Part shown: one piece after another, positions 35,882 through 44,666 of the stretch
How positions within the stretch are numbered: position 1 is the first letter of the stretch
How the letters are laid out: each line of letters starts with the position of its first letter
Origin: Actinobaculum massiliense
GTDB lineage: Bacteria > Actinomycetota > Actinomycetes > Actinomycetales > Actinomycetaceae
Direction of reading: 5' to 3'
DNA length: 64,000 nucleotides
NCBI RefSeq assembly: GCF_001457435.1
Contig: NZ_LN881717.1
Coordinates: 257,896 to 321,895 of the forward strand
The notes under the pieces: generated by a model
Told to the model about the DNA's origin: nothing
The model's database searches: none
The model's input: the letters and a program-made list of their open reading frames with translations, nothing else
Translations under genes and position numbers: made by a program

Positions 35882-36403
35882 CTAAGCATCGATGCCGAGC
35901 TCTCGCCGTAGCCGAGCCACGTGCCCGGTCGCGCGCACGTTGTACATGGCCCGCACAATTTTCCCGCTTCGATCCGCCACGAACGTCGAGCGAATCGTAC
36001 CTACACTCTTGCGGCCATAGGAGTTCTTCTCGCCCCACGCGCCATAGGCCCGATGCACCTCGTGGTCCGGGTCGGAAGCGAGCCGGAAGTTCAGGCCGTG
36101 ATTGTCCTGGAACTTCTCAAGCTTGGCCAGCGGGTCGGCAGAAATTCCAATCACCGTGTAACCGGCCGCCCGTAGCGAGTTGAGATTATCGCGAAAATCG
36201 CAAGCTTCCTTCGTACATCCCGGCGTCTCCGCCTTGGGATAGAAGTAGACGACGACGCCGCTTTCCGCCGTCGCGATTTCGTCGTGCAGGTGGAACTGCT
36301 GCGCGCCAGGGCCTTCTTCGCCCGGCAAGGCTGTTGCGGGAAGGGTGAAGTCTGGTGCGACGTCGCCAACCTCCAGGCGATGTGCTTCAGCCGAGTGGTT
36401 CAT
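35882..36403 (-). CDS. bcp: thioredoxin-dependent peroxiredoxin (Bcp)
   Basis: 173 residues of the AhpC/TSA/PrxQ family. VGDVAPDFTLP is the start of the fold, and YFYPKAETPGCTKEACDFRDN has the peroxidatic and resolving cysteines five residues apart (CTKEAC), the PrxQ/Bcp pattern. The conserved Arg is in VGTIRSTFVADRSGKI. It reduces hydrogen and lipid peroxides with thioredoxin. The start overlaps the upstream membrane-protein gene by 17 bp. Confidence 0.93.
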   Translation of the reverse strand: MNHSAEAHRLEVGDVAPDFTLPATALPGEEGPGAQQFHLHDEIATAESGVVVYFYPKAETPGCTKEACDFRDNLNSLRAAGYTVIGISADPLAKLEKFQDNHGLNFRLASDPDHEVHRAYGAWGEKNSYGRKSVGTIRSTFVADRSGKIVRAMYNVRATGHVARLRRELGIDA

Positions 36404-36713
36404 TGAGCTGTCCTTTCGCTATAACGACGATCCATGCCAAGAAAACGAGGAGACCGATGCCATTTGGCCAGAATCCGACGGTGCCGGGCGAAAACCAGAG
36501 GGCAAAAAGGAGGCCCCCGGCGAAAACCCAAGCATTGTTGATTTTGTAGCCAACTGCGGCGCCGATCAGGCCGAGCGAGGCGAGAACGATCGGCGCGAGG
36601 AATCCGGCGAAGAAGCCGGAGCGGGCGACGCAGACCCAGCCGAAAACGCACAGCGCGAGGCCATAAACGAGCAGTACAATGCTGAGAATTCGAGCCGCTT
36701 GTGTGGAACGCAT
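36387..36713 (-). CDS. small four-helix membrane protein
   Basis: 108 residues with four predicted hydrophobic segments (about 8-28, 33-55, 60-75 and 80-100) and a short charged N-terminus MRSTQAARI. Its position and size suggest a DUF4233-like actinobacterial protein, but I do not recognise it firmly. It overlaps bcp by 17 bp in another frame and so is translationally linked. Function is unknown. Confidence 0.6.
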   Translation of the reverse strand: MRSTQAARILSIVLLVYGLALCVFGWVCVARSGFFAGFLAPIVLASLGLIGAAVGYKINNAWVFAGGLLFALWFSPGTVGFWPNGIGLLVFLAWIVVIAKGQLNEPLG

Positions 36714-36826
36714 GGATCTAGGTTACCCGCACCCGGCGCGCCCGGCGTTCCACCGCACGAGAAAACTAGCGCCGCGCCAGTGCCATTTCGGCTGGCAGGA
36801 GGAATTCGCGTGGCAGTATTAAGCGC

Positions 36827-37363
36827 ATGAGCGAAATTGATTCGGCAGATATGGGGCCGTGGCTGGGGCCCGATGAACTCACTTTTGTCCGAGCCAAAAC
36901 GCCCATTCCCTACGTGGACGTGGTGCCGGTGCGGCTCGATGATCAGGGCCGGGTCGTGGCGATTGGTATGCTGCTACGCCTCGACTCGGTGGGGATCACC
37001 CGCGAGTTCCCGGCCGGGCGAGTGCTTTTCCACGAGCCGCTGCGCGAGGCACTGGTTCGCCATATTGAAAAAGACTTCGGTCCGATGGCGCTCCCGCAGA
37101 TTCCCGCCTCAATTACGCCATTCGCCGTGCAAGAGTACTTCCCCACCCCCGCCGGCGACGACGTTTTATTTGACGAACGCCAGCATCGAATCGACCTGTG
37201 TTATATCGTCCCAATTCAGGGTGACTGCAAGCCCGGTGACGACGCCCTCGAGTTCTCTTGGTTCACCCCGGGTGAGGCTCGCACCCCCGATTTACAGGCC
37301 GAGATGTCACCCGGGCACGCCGCGCTTTTGCGGCGCGCCCTGGCGCATCTTGGTTTGCTCTAG
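36827..37363 (+). CDS. Nudix-like protein (DUF4916)
   Basis: 178 residues. TPIPYVDVVPVRLDDQGRVVAIGMLLR is a Nudix-type strand pair, and GRVLFHEPLREALVRHIEKDFGP stands where the Nudix box should be. The full G-x5-E-x7-REUXEE pattern is degenerate there (only REALxRHxEKDFG), so catalytic activity is uncertain. This matches the actinobacterial DUF4916 family. It is convergent with rdgB, another nucleotide-sanitation gene, 10 bp away. Confidence 0.75.
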   Translation: MSEIDSADMGPWLGPDELTFVRAKTPIPYVDVVPVRLDDQGRVVAIGMLLRLDSVGITREFPAGRVLFHEPLREALVRHIEKDFGPMALPQIPASITPFAVQEYFPTPAGDDVLFDERQHRIDLCYIVPIQGDCKPGDDALEFSWFTPGEARTPDLQAEMSPGHAALLRRALAHLGLL

Positions 37364-37373
37364 CGCGGGGCTG

Positions 37374-37982
37374 CTAGCGCGCGCCTAGCGCCCGCGCGAC
37401 ATGCGGCGCGAGCTGGCGAAATGCCTTGCCGCGATGGGAGATCGCGTCCTTTTCTTCCATGGTCAGCTCGGCGTTTGAGCGATCCTGGCCCTCGGCCATA
37501 AAGATCGGGTCGTAGCCAAAGCCGCCCTCACCGCGTTCCCCATAAAGCAACACACCGGGCATATCCGCTTCGCAGACGATTTCCTCGCCCTCTGGCGTTA
37601 CCATCACCGCCGCGGCGTGAAAACGCGCGCCGCGATGGCGATCGGGGACATCTGCCAACTGAGCTAAAAGTAGCTGCCGGTTAGCGGCGTCGTCCCCGTG
37701 CTTGCCACTCCAACGCGCGGAGAAAACGCCCGGCGCCCCGCCCAGGGCGTCAACGCAAATCCCCGAATCGTCAGCGAGCGCAATTACTCCCTGCGCAGCG
37801 AGTTGACGGGCCTTAATAAGCGCATTGCCGGCAAAGGTGACCTCGTCTTCCACCGGCTCGGGCAGATCAAAATCCGCGGCCGAAAGGAGCGTAATGCCGG
37901 GCAGATACGGCGCCAGAATTGCTCGTAGTTCCTCGACTTTATGGGCATTGTGTGTTGCCAGCGCAACCTTAGTCGCAGTCAT
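37374..37982 (-). CDS. rdgB: XTP/dITP diphosphatase
   Basis: 202 residues of the HAM1/RdgB family, removing inosine, xanthosine and other deaminated nucleotides from the pool. Conserved: [40 protein letters not shown] and [15 protein letters not shown]. The start overlaps the rph stop by 4 bp, the common rph-rdgB pair. Confidence 0.95.
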   Translation of the reverse strand: MTATKVALATHNAHKVEELRAILAPYLPGITLLSAADFDLPEPVEDEVTFAGNALIKARQLAAQGVIALADDSGICVDALGGAPGVFSARWSGKHGDDAANRQLLLAQLADVPDRHRGARFHAAAVMVTPEGEEIVCEADMPGVLLYGERGEGGFGYDPIFMAEGQDRSNAELTMEEKDAISHRGKAFRQLAPHVARALGAR

Positions 37983-38740
37983 CGCGCGATAATCCCTTCC
38001 TCGATCGGATCATCGCCGAACAGCACCTCGCGCTGGAGCTCAGCCAGGCGCCGATTACCGGCGTCGGCAAGATCAAGCAACTGCCCCAAATCCTCCCGTG
38101 AGAACGGCTTATGCTCAGCGGTCCCCTGGATTTCGATGTAGTCGCCGGCGCCAACCGCGACCACGTTCATATCCGTCTGCGCGCGCGAATCTTCTTCGTA
38201 AGGCAAATCGAGCACGGCCTGGCCGCCAACGAACCCAACAGACACGGCGCTTACACTATCGCGCAAAATTGCTCGGTGCGGCATAGCCTTGGAGTGAATC
38301 CCCCAGCTCACAGCGTCCGCAAGCGCCACGAAAGCGCCGGTAATAGAGGCAGTGCGAGTTCCGCCGTCGGCCTGCAAAACATCACAGTCGAGCGTAATCG
38401 TATTTTCTCCCAACGCTTCCAGGTCGACGACGGTGCGCAGGCTACGCCCAATCAGGCGCGAAATCTCATGCGTGCGCCCGCCGACTTTCCCCTTCACGGA
38501 TTCGCGCGCCGAGCGCTCATTGGTGGCGCGCGGAAGCATGGCATATTCGGCAGTAACCCAGCCGCGGCCCTGGCCCTTCAGCCAGCGCGGCACGCCCTCA
38601 ACAAACGAGGCTACGCACAGCACGGTGGTCTTCCCGTAGGAAACCAAAACGCTACCCTCGCCCGCATCGAAATAGTGACGTTGAATTCTTACCGGGCGTA
38701 GCTCATCAATTGCTCGCCCATCTGCACGTTGAAACACCAT
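37979..38740 (-). CDS. rph: ribonuclease PH
   Basis: 253 residues; 3'-end phosphorolytic trimming of tRNA. Motifs: [72 protein letters not shown] and [20 protein letters not shown]. The full-length C-terminus is present, so no frameshift of the kind known in E. coli K-12. Translationally coupled to rdgB. Confidence 0.96.
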   Translation of the reverse strand: MVFQRADGRAIDELRPVRIQRHYFDAGEGSVLVSYGKTTVLCVASFVEGVPRWLKGQGRGWVTAEYAMLPRATNERSARESVKGKVGGRTHEISRLIGRSLRTVVDLEALGENTITLDCDVLQADGGTRTASITGAFVALADAVSWGIHSKAMPHRAILRDSVSAVSVGFVGGQAVLDLPYEEDSRAQTDMNVVAVGAGDYIEIQGTAEHKPFSREDLGQLLDLADAGNRRLAELQREVLFGDDPIEEGIIAR

Positions 38741-38773
38741 GCGTCGAGGTTATCGCGCCGGGCAACACCGTGC

Positions 38774-39571
38774 CTATAGTTTGAAGGCTTCCCCGGCCTT
38801 GACGCAGGAGATCGGGCCTTCAAATTCGCCGCGCGCCTCGCGGGCCACTTCCTTCGGATCCGTCCACGGCTGCAGGTGTGTGAGCGCGAGTTGCTTGGCC
38901 CCCGCGCGCTGGGCGAGCTGGCCGGCGCGGGCACCCGTCATATGCACCCCGCGCACGTCCTCTCGATTTTCCTCGTAGGCGGCTTCCGAAAGTAGCAAGT
39001 CCGCGCCCACCGCTGCCTGCACCTCGGTTTCGCACAGGTCGGTATCTCCGGTGAAAGTCAGCACCGCCATCTTGCCCTCGCGAATATCCGACGGGCCGGT
39101 AATTCGGTAGGCCAGGGCCTCCACCGTGTGCTCGGCCGCGAATGCCTCAATCCTCATTGGCCCCACGGTGAAGCTATCCCCCGCCGCTACCCGGCGGAAG
39201 TCATATTCCGTTTCGTAGGTATCGGAAGGATCGTCGTCTGACAGTTGGAGCATCCGCCGGCGTCCATCGCCCGGCGAGTACACCGGAATCGCGGGAAGCG
39301 GGCCCGAGGGAATCCAGCGCCGATACACCTGCATTCCCACCAAATCCGCGCAGTGGTCGGCGTGCAGGTGCGAAATCGCAATGGCATCCAGCATCGCCGG
39401 ATCCGTGTAGCGCAACAGGTGCCCCATCGCGCCGGGGCCGAAATCCAGCACCATGGTGTAGGTTTTCACCCCTTGCGTATCCGAAGGCCCATCTGCCTGA
39501 ACCAGATACGACGATGCCGGGGATTCGGGCCCAGACATCGAACCTGAGCACCCGATGATGGTAAGTCTCAC
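38774..39571 (-). CDS. MBL-fold metallohydrolase
   Basis: 265 residues. [15 protein letters not shown] is the HxHxDH metal site, followed by further His/Asp ligands [10 protein letters not shown] and LALTHLQPW. The protein resembles RNase Z-type beta-lactamase-fold enzymes (cyclic phosphodiesterase/3'-tRNase relatives), but substrate assignment is uncertain. It overlaps murI by 4 bp, and the murI-MBL-rph-rdgB order is conserved in actinobacteria. Confidence 0.88.
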   Translation of the reverse strand: MRLTIIGCSGSMSGPESPASSYLVQADGPSDTQGVKTYTMVLDFGPGAMGHLLRYTDPAMLDAIAISHLHADHCADLVGMQVYRRWIPSGPLPAIPVYSPGDGRRRMLQLSDDDPSDTYETEYDFRRVAAGDSFTVGPMRIEAFAAEHTVEALAYRITGPSDIREGKMAVLTFTGDTDLCETEVQAAVGADLLLSEAAYEENREDVRGVHMTGARAGQLAQRAGAKQLALTHLQPWTDPKEVAREARGEFEGPISCVKAGEAFKL

Positions 39572-40380
39572 TGTGGTAGCTCCTTCGTGGATAGTGGGGC
39601 TCCGACCTCAGGACCGAGGAAACGGCGCGCTAGATGCCCGAAGGATTCCGGGTCACCCGTCGCGTAAAACTTGTGCTGCGGATTATCCATGCCCGCGAAG
39701 AGGTCGGCCTCGGCGAGGGCACGGTAAACATCCCGAGCGGTTTCATCCGCGGAGGAGACAATCGAAACGCTCTCACCCATGGTGTAGGAGATAACTCCCG
39801 CCAAGAGCGGATAGTGCGTGCAACCAAGCACCAGCGTATCCACCCCCGCCTCACGAATAGGCGCCAAGTATTCTTCCGCCACCTGCTGGGCATCTGGCCC
39901 GGCGGTGATTCCGGACTCCACCAGCTCCACAAAGCGCGGGCAGGCCTGGGTGGTGAGCTCAATTTCCGGCGCGGCGGCAAACGCGTCCGGGTACGAACCA
40001 GAGGCGATCGTCGCCTGGGTGGCAATCACGCCCACTTTCTTGTTGCGAGTCGCGCTGACCGCGCGGCGCACGGCGGGGCGGATCACTTCAAGAACGGGGA
40101 TTCCGAGTTCCACCTGATAGCGCTGGCGAGCATCCGCCAGAGCGGCGCTCGTCGCGGAGTTGCAGGCGATGACCAGCATTTTCACGCCCGAAGCGACCAG
40201 CTGATCCATAATGTCGAGCGCAAAGCCTCGCACCTGCGAAATCGACTTGGTGCCGTACGGGCTGTTGGCTGTATCGCCAATGTAAGTGACGGGCTCACCC
40301 GGGAGCTGATCTAGGATCGCGCGTGCGACCGTTAGACCTCCAACACCGGAGTCGAAAATACCAATTGGTCGCGTATCCAC
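39568..40380 (-). CDS. murI: glutamate racemase
   Basis: 270 residues providing D-glutamate for peptidoglycan. The start is [18 protein letters not shown]. The two catalytic cysteines lie in [10 protein letters not shown] and [12 protein letters not shown], and the central [11 protein letters not shown] is present. With MurA and Ddl in this window it covers three cytoplasmic steps of peptidoglycan precursor supply. Confidence 0.96.
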   Translation of the reverse strand: MDTRPIGIFDSGVGGLTVARAILDQLPGEPVTYIGDTANSPYGTKSISQVRGFALDIMDQLVASGVKMLVIACNSATSAALADARQRYQVELGIPVLEVIRPAVRRAVSATRNKKVGVIATQATIASGSYPDAFAAAPEIELTTQACPRFVELVESGITAGPDAQQVAEEYLAPIREAGVDTLVLGCTHYPLLAGVISYTMGESVSIVSSADETARDVYRALAEADLFAGMDNPQHKFYATGDPESFGHLARRFLGPEVGAPLSTKELPQ

Positions 40381-40389
40381 GAAATCAAT

Positions 40390-41040
40390 TTAACCGCGTA
40401 ATTGCTTATTTCGGACGGCCTGGACCAGTGAATCTTGCCACCAGGCAAGCATGATGTAGAGCACCTTCATCAAGTCTTCGGAGTTTTGCACCCCGCCGCC
40501 CTCGCCCTGCAGGATTGCCCAGGCATCGTCGTCGACCGCCCGCGCGCTGTCCTCGTCATGGATTTCCAGGCGCGAGGCGAGCACAATTCGAATGTCGTTA
40601 GCGGCCGCGGCCCATTTGCCCACATCCTCGTTTCCCACCCACACCGATTCTTGGCGGAGCGAGTTCACAAAGAAGCGCAGGTTCTCAACCTTCTGCTGCG
40701 AGATCGACTCTTCGGTCATATCCCGCAGTTCCCCGGCCAGTTGCGGGTCCTCGGCCATATCGGGGAACAAACGTAGCAAGGCATTATCCATGGGTGCGAG
40801 CGCATGGTGGGCGGCAACGGCGTCGTCCTCCTCCAGCGCCGCCTCCACATCGGCGAACTCCGCCTCGTAGTCCTCCAGCGGGTCGCGCTCGGGGTCGGGC
40901 GGACCGATCGGGTCGGCCTCTTCATCAATGTGGTAGCCGAGGAGCTGGGCGACGTCGCGCGCCACCCCCGCCAGCAGGCGCCGCTCGTTCTCGTCCGCAC
41001 CGCCCATATAGCCGCCACGCCAAGGTTTGAATCCAATCAC
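40390..41040 (-). CDS. DUF2017 family protein
   Basis: 216 residues starting VIGFKPWRGGYMGGADENERRLLAGVARDVAQLLG, the family N-terminus. An acidic linker (about 45-75) is followed by a helical body with NLRFFVNSLRQESVWVGNED. Function is unknown; the family always follows clpS in actinobacteria and is presumed linked to N-end-rule proteolysis. The GTG at 41040 overlaps the clpS TGA (GTGA), which sets the start despite a longer open frame. Confidence 0.88.
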   Translation of the reverse strand: MIGFKPWRGGYMGGADENERRLLAGVARDVAQLLGYHIDEEADPIGPPDPERDPLEDYEAEFADVEAALEEDDAVAAHHALAPMDNALLRLFPDMAEDPQLAGELRDMTEESISQQKVENLRFFVNSLRQESVWVGNEDVGKWAAAANDIRIVLASRLEIHDEDSARAVDDDAWAILQGEGGGVQNSEDLMKVLYIMLAWWQDSLVQAVRNKQLRG

Positions 41041-41345
41041 GCCGACTCCTCCTCGATGGTCGCCATCAGGCCGAAGGTGTGCATCGCGCGCGCATCCGCC
41101 TCCATCGTTTCGCGCATTCCGCGGGAAACCACCGCCCGGCCGGTGTGGTGGACGCGCAACATGAGCGCGTGCGCGCGCTCCAGCGGCATGCCAAAGTATG
41201 ACTCGAACACCCATTCCACATAGCTCATTAAGTTCACGGGGTCATTGTGGACCACCGTTTGCCAGCGCCCGGCTTCTCCCGCCGCGGTTTCCTCGCCTTG
41301 CCGCGCGGCCGTGCTTGGGTCAGATCCTTGGGTCATGCTTTCCAT
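41037..41345 (-). CDS. clpS: ATP-dependent Clp protease adaptor ClpS
   Basis: About 102 residues. The ClpS core is WQTVVHNDPVNLMSYVEWVFESYFGM, with the N-degron pocket residues NDP and the following LMSYV, and MLRVHHTGRAVV. It delivers N-end-rule substrates to ClpAP/ClpCP. The N-terminal ~25 residues are a variable linker. The start could be ATG 41345 or 41336, both without a clear ribosome site. Divergent from pncB across a 77-bp shared promoter gap. Confidence 0.93.
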   Translation of the reverse strand: MESMTQGSDPSTAARQGEETAAGEAGRWQTVVHNDPVNLMSYVEWVFESYFGMPLERAHALMLRVHHTGRAVVSRGMRETMEADARAMHTFGLMATIEEESA

Positions 41346-41422
41346 TCTAGGATGTCGCGCGATTCTTATCAGGCCAGGCTCCAAGCACGCATTACTTGCG
41401 CCCATTAGGTAATCGTGGGGCT

Positions 41423-42826
41423 ATGCTTATGCGCATGACGCAAAGCACAGCTTTAATGACGGACATGTACGAGCTGACCATGATCGACGCGGCTCTCCAG
41501 TCTGGAACTGCTTCTCGCCGTTCGGTTTTCGAGCTTTTCGGGCGGCGCCTGCCAGGCAACCGCCGATATGGGGTTGTCGCCGGCACGGGCCGCGTTCTCG
41601 ATGCCATCGAAAAGTTCCGTTTCGGTGACGAAGAGCTCACCTACCTGCGAGACAACCACGTCGTCTCCGAGCGGGCGCTGGAGTGGCTGGCGGATTACAA
41701 GTTCACCGGCGATCTTTACGGCTACGCAGAAGGCGAGCTTTATTTCCCGGGTTCCCCGGTCATCACCGCGGTTGGTTCGTTTGCCGAGTGCTGTGTGCTC
41801 GAAACGGTGGCCCTGTCGATTATGAATTACGACTCGGCGGTGGCAACCGCGGCCTCGCGCATGACCATTGCCGCCCACGGCCGGCCCTGCGCTGATTTCG
41901 GCGCTCGCCGCGCTCACGAGTCTGCGGCAGTCGCCGCTGCTCGCGCCGCATATATTGCTGGCTTCTCGTCGACGTCGGACCTCGAAGCCGGCCGCCGCTA
42001 CGGCATCCCGGTTTCGGGTACCTCCGCCCACTCGTTCACGCTGGTACACGATTCCGAGCCGGACGCTTTCGCCGCGCAAATTGAGAATATGGGCGTTGGT
42101 ACCACGCTTCTGGTGGATACTTACTCGATCCCGAGCGGCGTCGAGAATGCCGTCAAGGCCGCGCGTGATGCTGGCGGCGAGCTCGGCGCGGTGCGCATTG
42201 ATTCAGGCGACCTCATTGCCGGCGCTTTCAAGGTGCGCGAACAGCTCGACAAGCTCGGCGCCACGAAGACGAAGATTACGGTGACCTCGGATCTGGATGA
42301 ATATGCTCTGGCCGGCCTGCAGGCCGCCCCGGTGGATGGCTACGGAATTGGTACCCGCCTCGTGACTGGCTCCGGCTACCCCACCGCCCAGCTCGTTTAC
42401 AAGATCGTCGAGCGCGAAGGCTCGGACGGCAAGATGCATGAAGTTGGCAAGCGTTCCGAGAATAAGGCTTCCGTCGGCGGTCTCAAGGTGGCCGGGCGAC
42501 TGAGCGAGGACGGCCACGCCTCCGAGGAGCTCATCGTCTCGGCGCAGACCTTCGAGGAGGGCCTGGAGTACATCCGCTCCCGCGGCGCCCGCCCGGTGCA
42601 GGTGAAGCTCATTAGCGAGGGCAAGATCGACGACCGCTACCGCGCCCGCAACGTCCTGCCCGAGGCCCGCGACCGCCATATCAGCTCTCGCCGCGACCTC
42701 CCCTACGACGGCTGGCGCCTCTCCGGCGGTGATCCGGCGATCCCCACCACGTACGTCGATATCTTCTCCGACGACGACGCCCCCAGCCAGGCCACAGAGA
42801 AGGGCAATCCCTTCGCCTCCCGCTAA
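41423..42826 (+). CDS. pncB: nicotinate phosphoribosyltransferase
   Basis: About 467 residues; salvages nicotinate into NAD. TALMTDMYELTMIDAALQSG and RRSVFELFGRRLPGNRRYGVVAGTGR are the N-terminal signature. FGARRAHESAAVAAARAAYIAGFSSTSD, GTSAHSFTLVHDSE and the phosphate-binding GTRLVTGSGYPTAQLVYKI complete the type II phosphoribosyltransferase fold. ATG 41423 or 41435 could be the start. No de novo nadABC genes are seen here, so salvage may be important. Confidence 0.94.
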   Translation: MLMRMTQSTALMTDMYELTMIDAALQSGTASRRSVFELFGRRLPGNRRYGVVAGTGRVLDAIEKFRFGDEELTYLRDNHVVSERALEWLADYKFTGDLYGYAEGELYFPGSPVITAVGSFAECCVLETVALSIMNYDSAVATAASRMTIAAHGRPCADFGARRAHESAAVAAARAAYIAGFSSTSDLEAGRRYGIPVSGTSAHSFTLVHDSEPDAFAAQIENMGVGTTLLVDTYSIPSGVENAVKAARDAGGELGAVRIDSGDLIAGAFKVREQLDKLGATKTKITVTSDLDEYALAGLQAAPVDGYGIGTRLVTGSGYPTAQLVYKIVEREGSDGKMHEVGKRSENKASVGGLKVAGRLSEDGHASEELIVSAQTFEEGLEYIRSRGARPVQVKLISEGKIDDRYRARNVLPEARDRHISSRRDLPYDGWRLSGGDPAIPTTYVDIFSDDDAPSQATEKGNPFASR

Positions 42827-42872
42827 GGCCATCGCCTAGCCGGCGGGCGCTAAGCCAGCACCCGACTTTCGG

Positions 42873-42920
42873 GCAAAGTCCAACCGCCCGACCAAGGCCG
42901 GCCCGGCGGTTGAGCTTTGC
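42873..42920 (+). terminator. long imperfect hairpin after pncB
   Basis: A 16-bp stem with one mismatch and one G-U (42873-42888 with 42905-42920), 46 bp past the pncB stop and just before the decayed HNH gene. There is no long U-tract, but the stem size suggests a terminator. Confidence 0.6.
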
Positions 42921-42952
42921 CTCGCCTTAGCCGTGCCACCGGTGTGTTCCGA

Positions 42953-44530
42953 TCAGGCCTTGGGCGTCGTTTTCAAAGAGGACGCGAGGTCATGGATGTG
43001 GATCCGGACGTGCCCCTCGTGGACGTAGCGGTGATGGCGCCAGCACAGACAGACAGCGTTGCTGATATCTGTGCTGCCCTTGCCGCTACTCCACTCTTGG
43101 GCGTGATGGATCTCGCAGGTGCGGTAGGTATCGTCACAGCCAGGGAAAATACATCCGCCGTCGCGCGCAATGACCGCATTCTTCTAAGATGGCGAGTAGA
43201 GCCGGGTTTCTCGACCCGTGTCGAGTACCGTGCTGGCGCCGTCGAACACGGTTCGCACGACGCGCCGGCCCCGCAAGCCGCATCGAGCACGCCGGCCCCA
43301 TGATAGCCGGCACCAGCGACATCAGCCCGCAGGCTGTCATGCACACTTCAGGCATCAGCCTGAAGGTATCGATTATCGAGATCTTGGACGTGCTCGGCCG
43401 TTCGGCGGGCACACTCCTCCTCGGAACGCGCTCTTCTGGCCGCGGAGGTGCGGCCTGGAGGCAGTAGGGACACTCGGGCATTCCGGCTAGCGGACGCGAA
43501 TGCCCGCAGGGCACAGTTGCTCCATCTAACCCAAACTCATTGCCTGGATTCGAGGCAGAAATGCGCAAGAGCGAGCGCCTGCCCTTGTCGTAGCCAGCGT
43601 TGAGAATCTCCATCTTGCGTTGAACGCGCGCACTGAGCTTCGGGGCCCACCTGGGTTTGGAGCCCCGGTCTCGCACGGCGTCTCGCCTGCCCCTCCAGAT
43701 ATGTCTAATGGATGCACGGGCAACATGGTTCCAGATGAAATCGGAGCATCTTCCGAGATATCCGCTGGCGACGGACACCTCCCCGACGCTCTTCCGATGT
43801 CGGAGATGTTATGACAGGCCCAAAAGCACCCGCGCAGCTAGCGAGATATTCGCTCGGAATGGGTGTCAAACATCTTGGGCAAACCGGACCGCGGTCGTTT
43901 CCCGCGCAAGGCGGCAAAACCGTGAGTTGCGCGTAGCGCTCAGCGTCGGATAAGGAACTCGTACGAGGGAATCGCGGGGCCAGGTGATTGCTTGCCTGGG
44001 CGCCCGAGTTGGCTCGCTACTGGTGCCGTTGAGAACGGCGCTGGTGAACGCTACGGACCGCCTGTCGGGCAAGCTCCGATGATCGCTGAGGGCCTTCCGC
44101 CCGGTAATCATTTTCATCCAGGTCGCGATGTGCTGGCCATCAATATCGTCAAAATCGCCGAAGATCTTCCATCCGGATTCGTCCTTCGCGGCGGCAAAAT
44201 ACAGGCGTGACGCCTTCCGACTTGACTTCGTCTTACGTTCTACCGTTGTGGGCATGGTTTTCATCGCCCAGGCCCTCAGCTTTTACCAAATTCACTCGGG
44301 CTGGATGATTTCCGAGCCAGATCGAGTAAATCCTGCTCGGATTCGGGGTGAGAGAACACGTAATCCCTAATGTGGCCGGCACTACCCCGCCGCGTGAGCA
44401 TATCCAGATAGTTCGCGGAAAGGCGACCTTCACCGATGGCCTGCCCGAAAAGCGGATAAGCGGTGCTCGTCCGCGCCCGCGCCAACACCTGGCGCGCACT
44501 CGTCGAGGTTTCGCCAACGGTTTCTAAAAA
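42953..44530 (-). pseudogene. decayed DUF222/HNH endonuclease
   Basis: Minus-strand remnants of one 13E12-type DUF222-HNH protein lie in order. An N-terminal part (LARARTSTAYPLFGQAIGEG, near 44460) comes first. A central DUF222 part follows (DESGWKIFGDFDDIDGQHIA, then GRKALSDHRSLPDRRS, near 44150). The complete C-terminal HNH domain reads ARDGGCIFPGCDDTYRTCEIHH...LCWRHHRYVHEGHVRIH and ends at TGA 42953. The frame is broken in several places. Just before the HNH part, an in-frame TAG at 43184-43186 interrupts RLYSPS-KNAVIARDGG where relatives have Gln. These proteins are multicopy in actinobacteria and are suspected mobile or recombination-linked nucleases. Confidence 0.85.
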
Positions 44531-44666
44531 ATCCGCGGGTCCTCGAATTGCACCGGATCATCGGAATGGCGTGAATCGTCAGCGCCGGCTCCAGCTCCGG
44601 GGGTATCGTTTTCGACGCCGCCGCCCGCGCCAGCGCCAGCCCGCGCCAACCAGCCCAACACCAGCC

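Noticed and set aside
36837-37388. A second 183-codon frame overlapping the Nudix-like gene
   Set aside because: It overlaps almost fully in another frame and lacks the conserved family start seen in the chosen frame.
43134-43778. A 214-codon minus-strand frame in the HNH region
   Set aside because: It joins pieces of other frames of the decayed DUF222-HNH gene and does not encode its conserved motifs.
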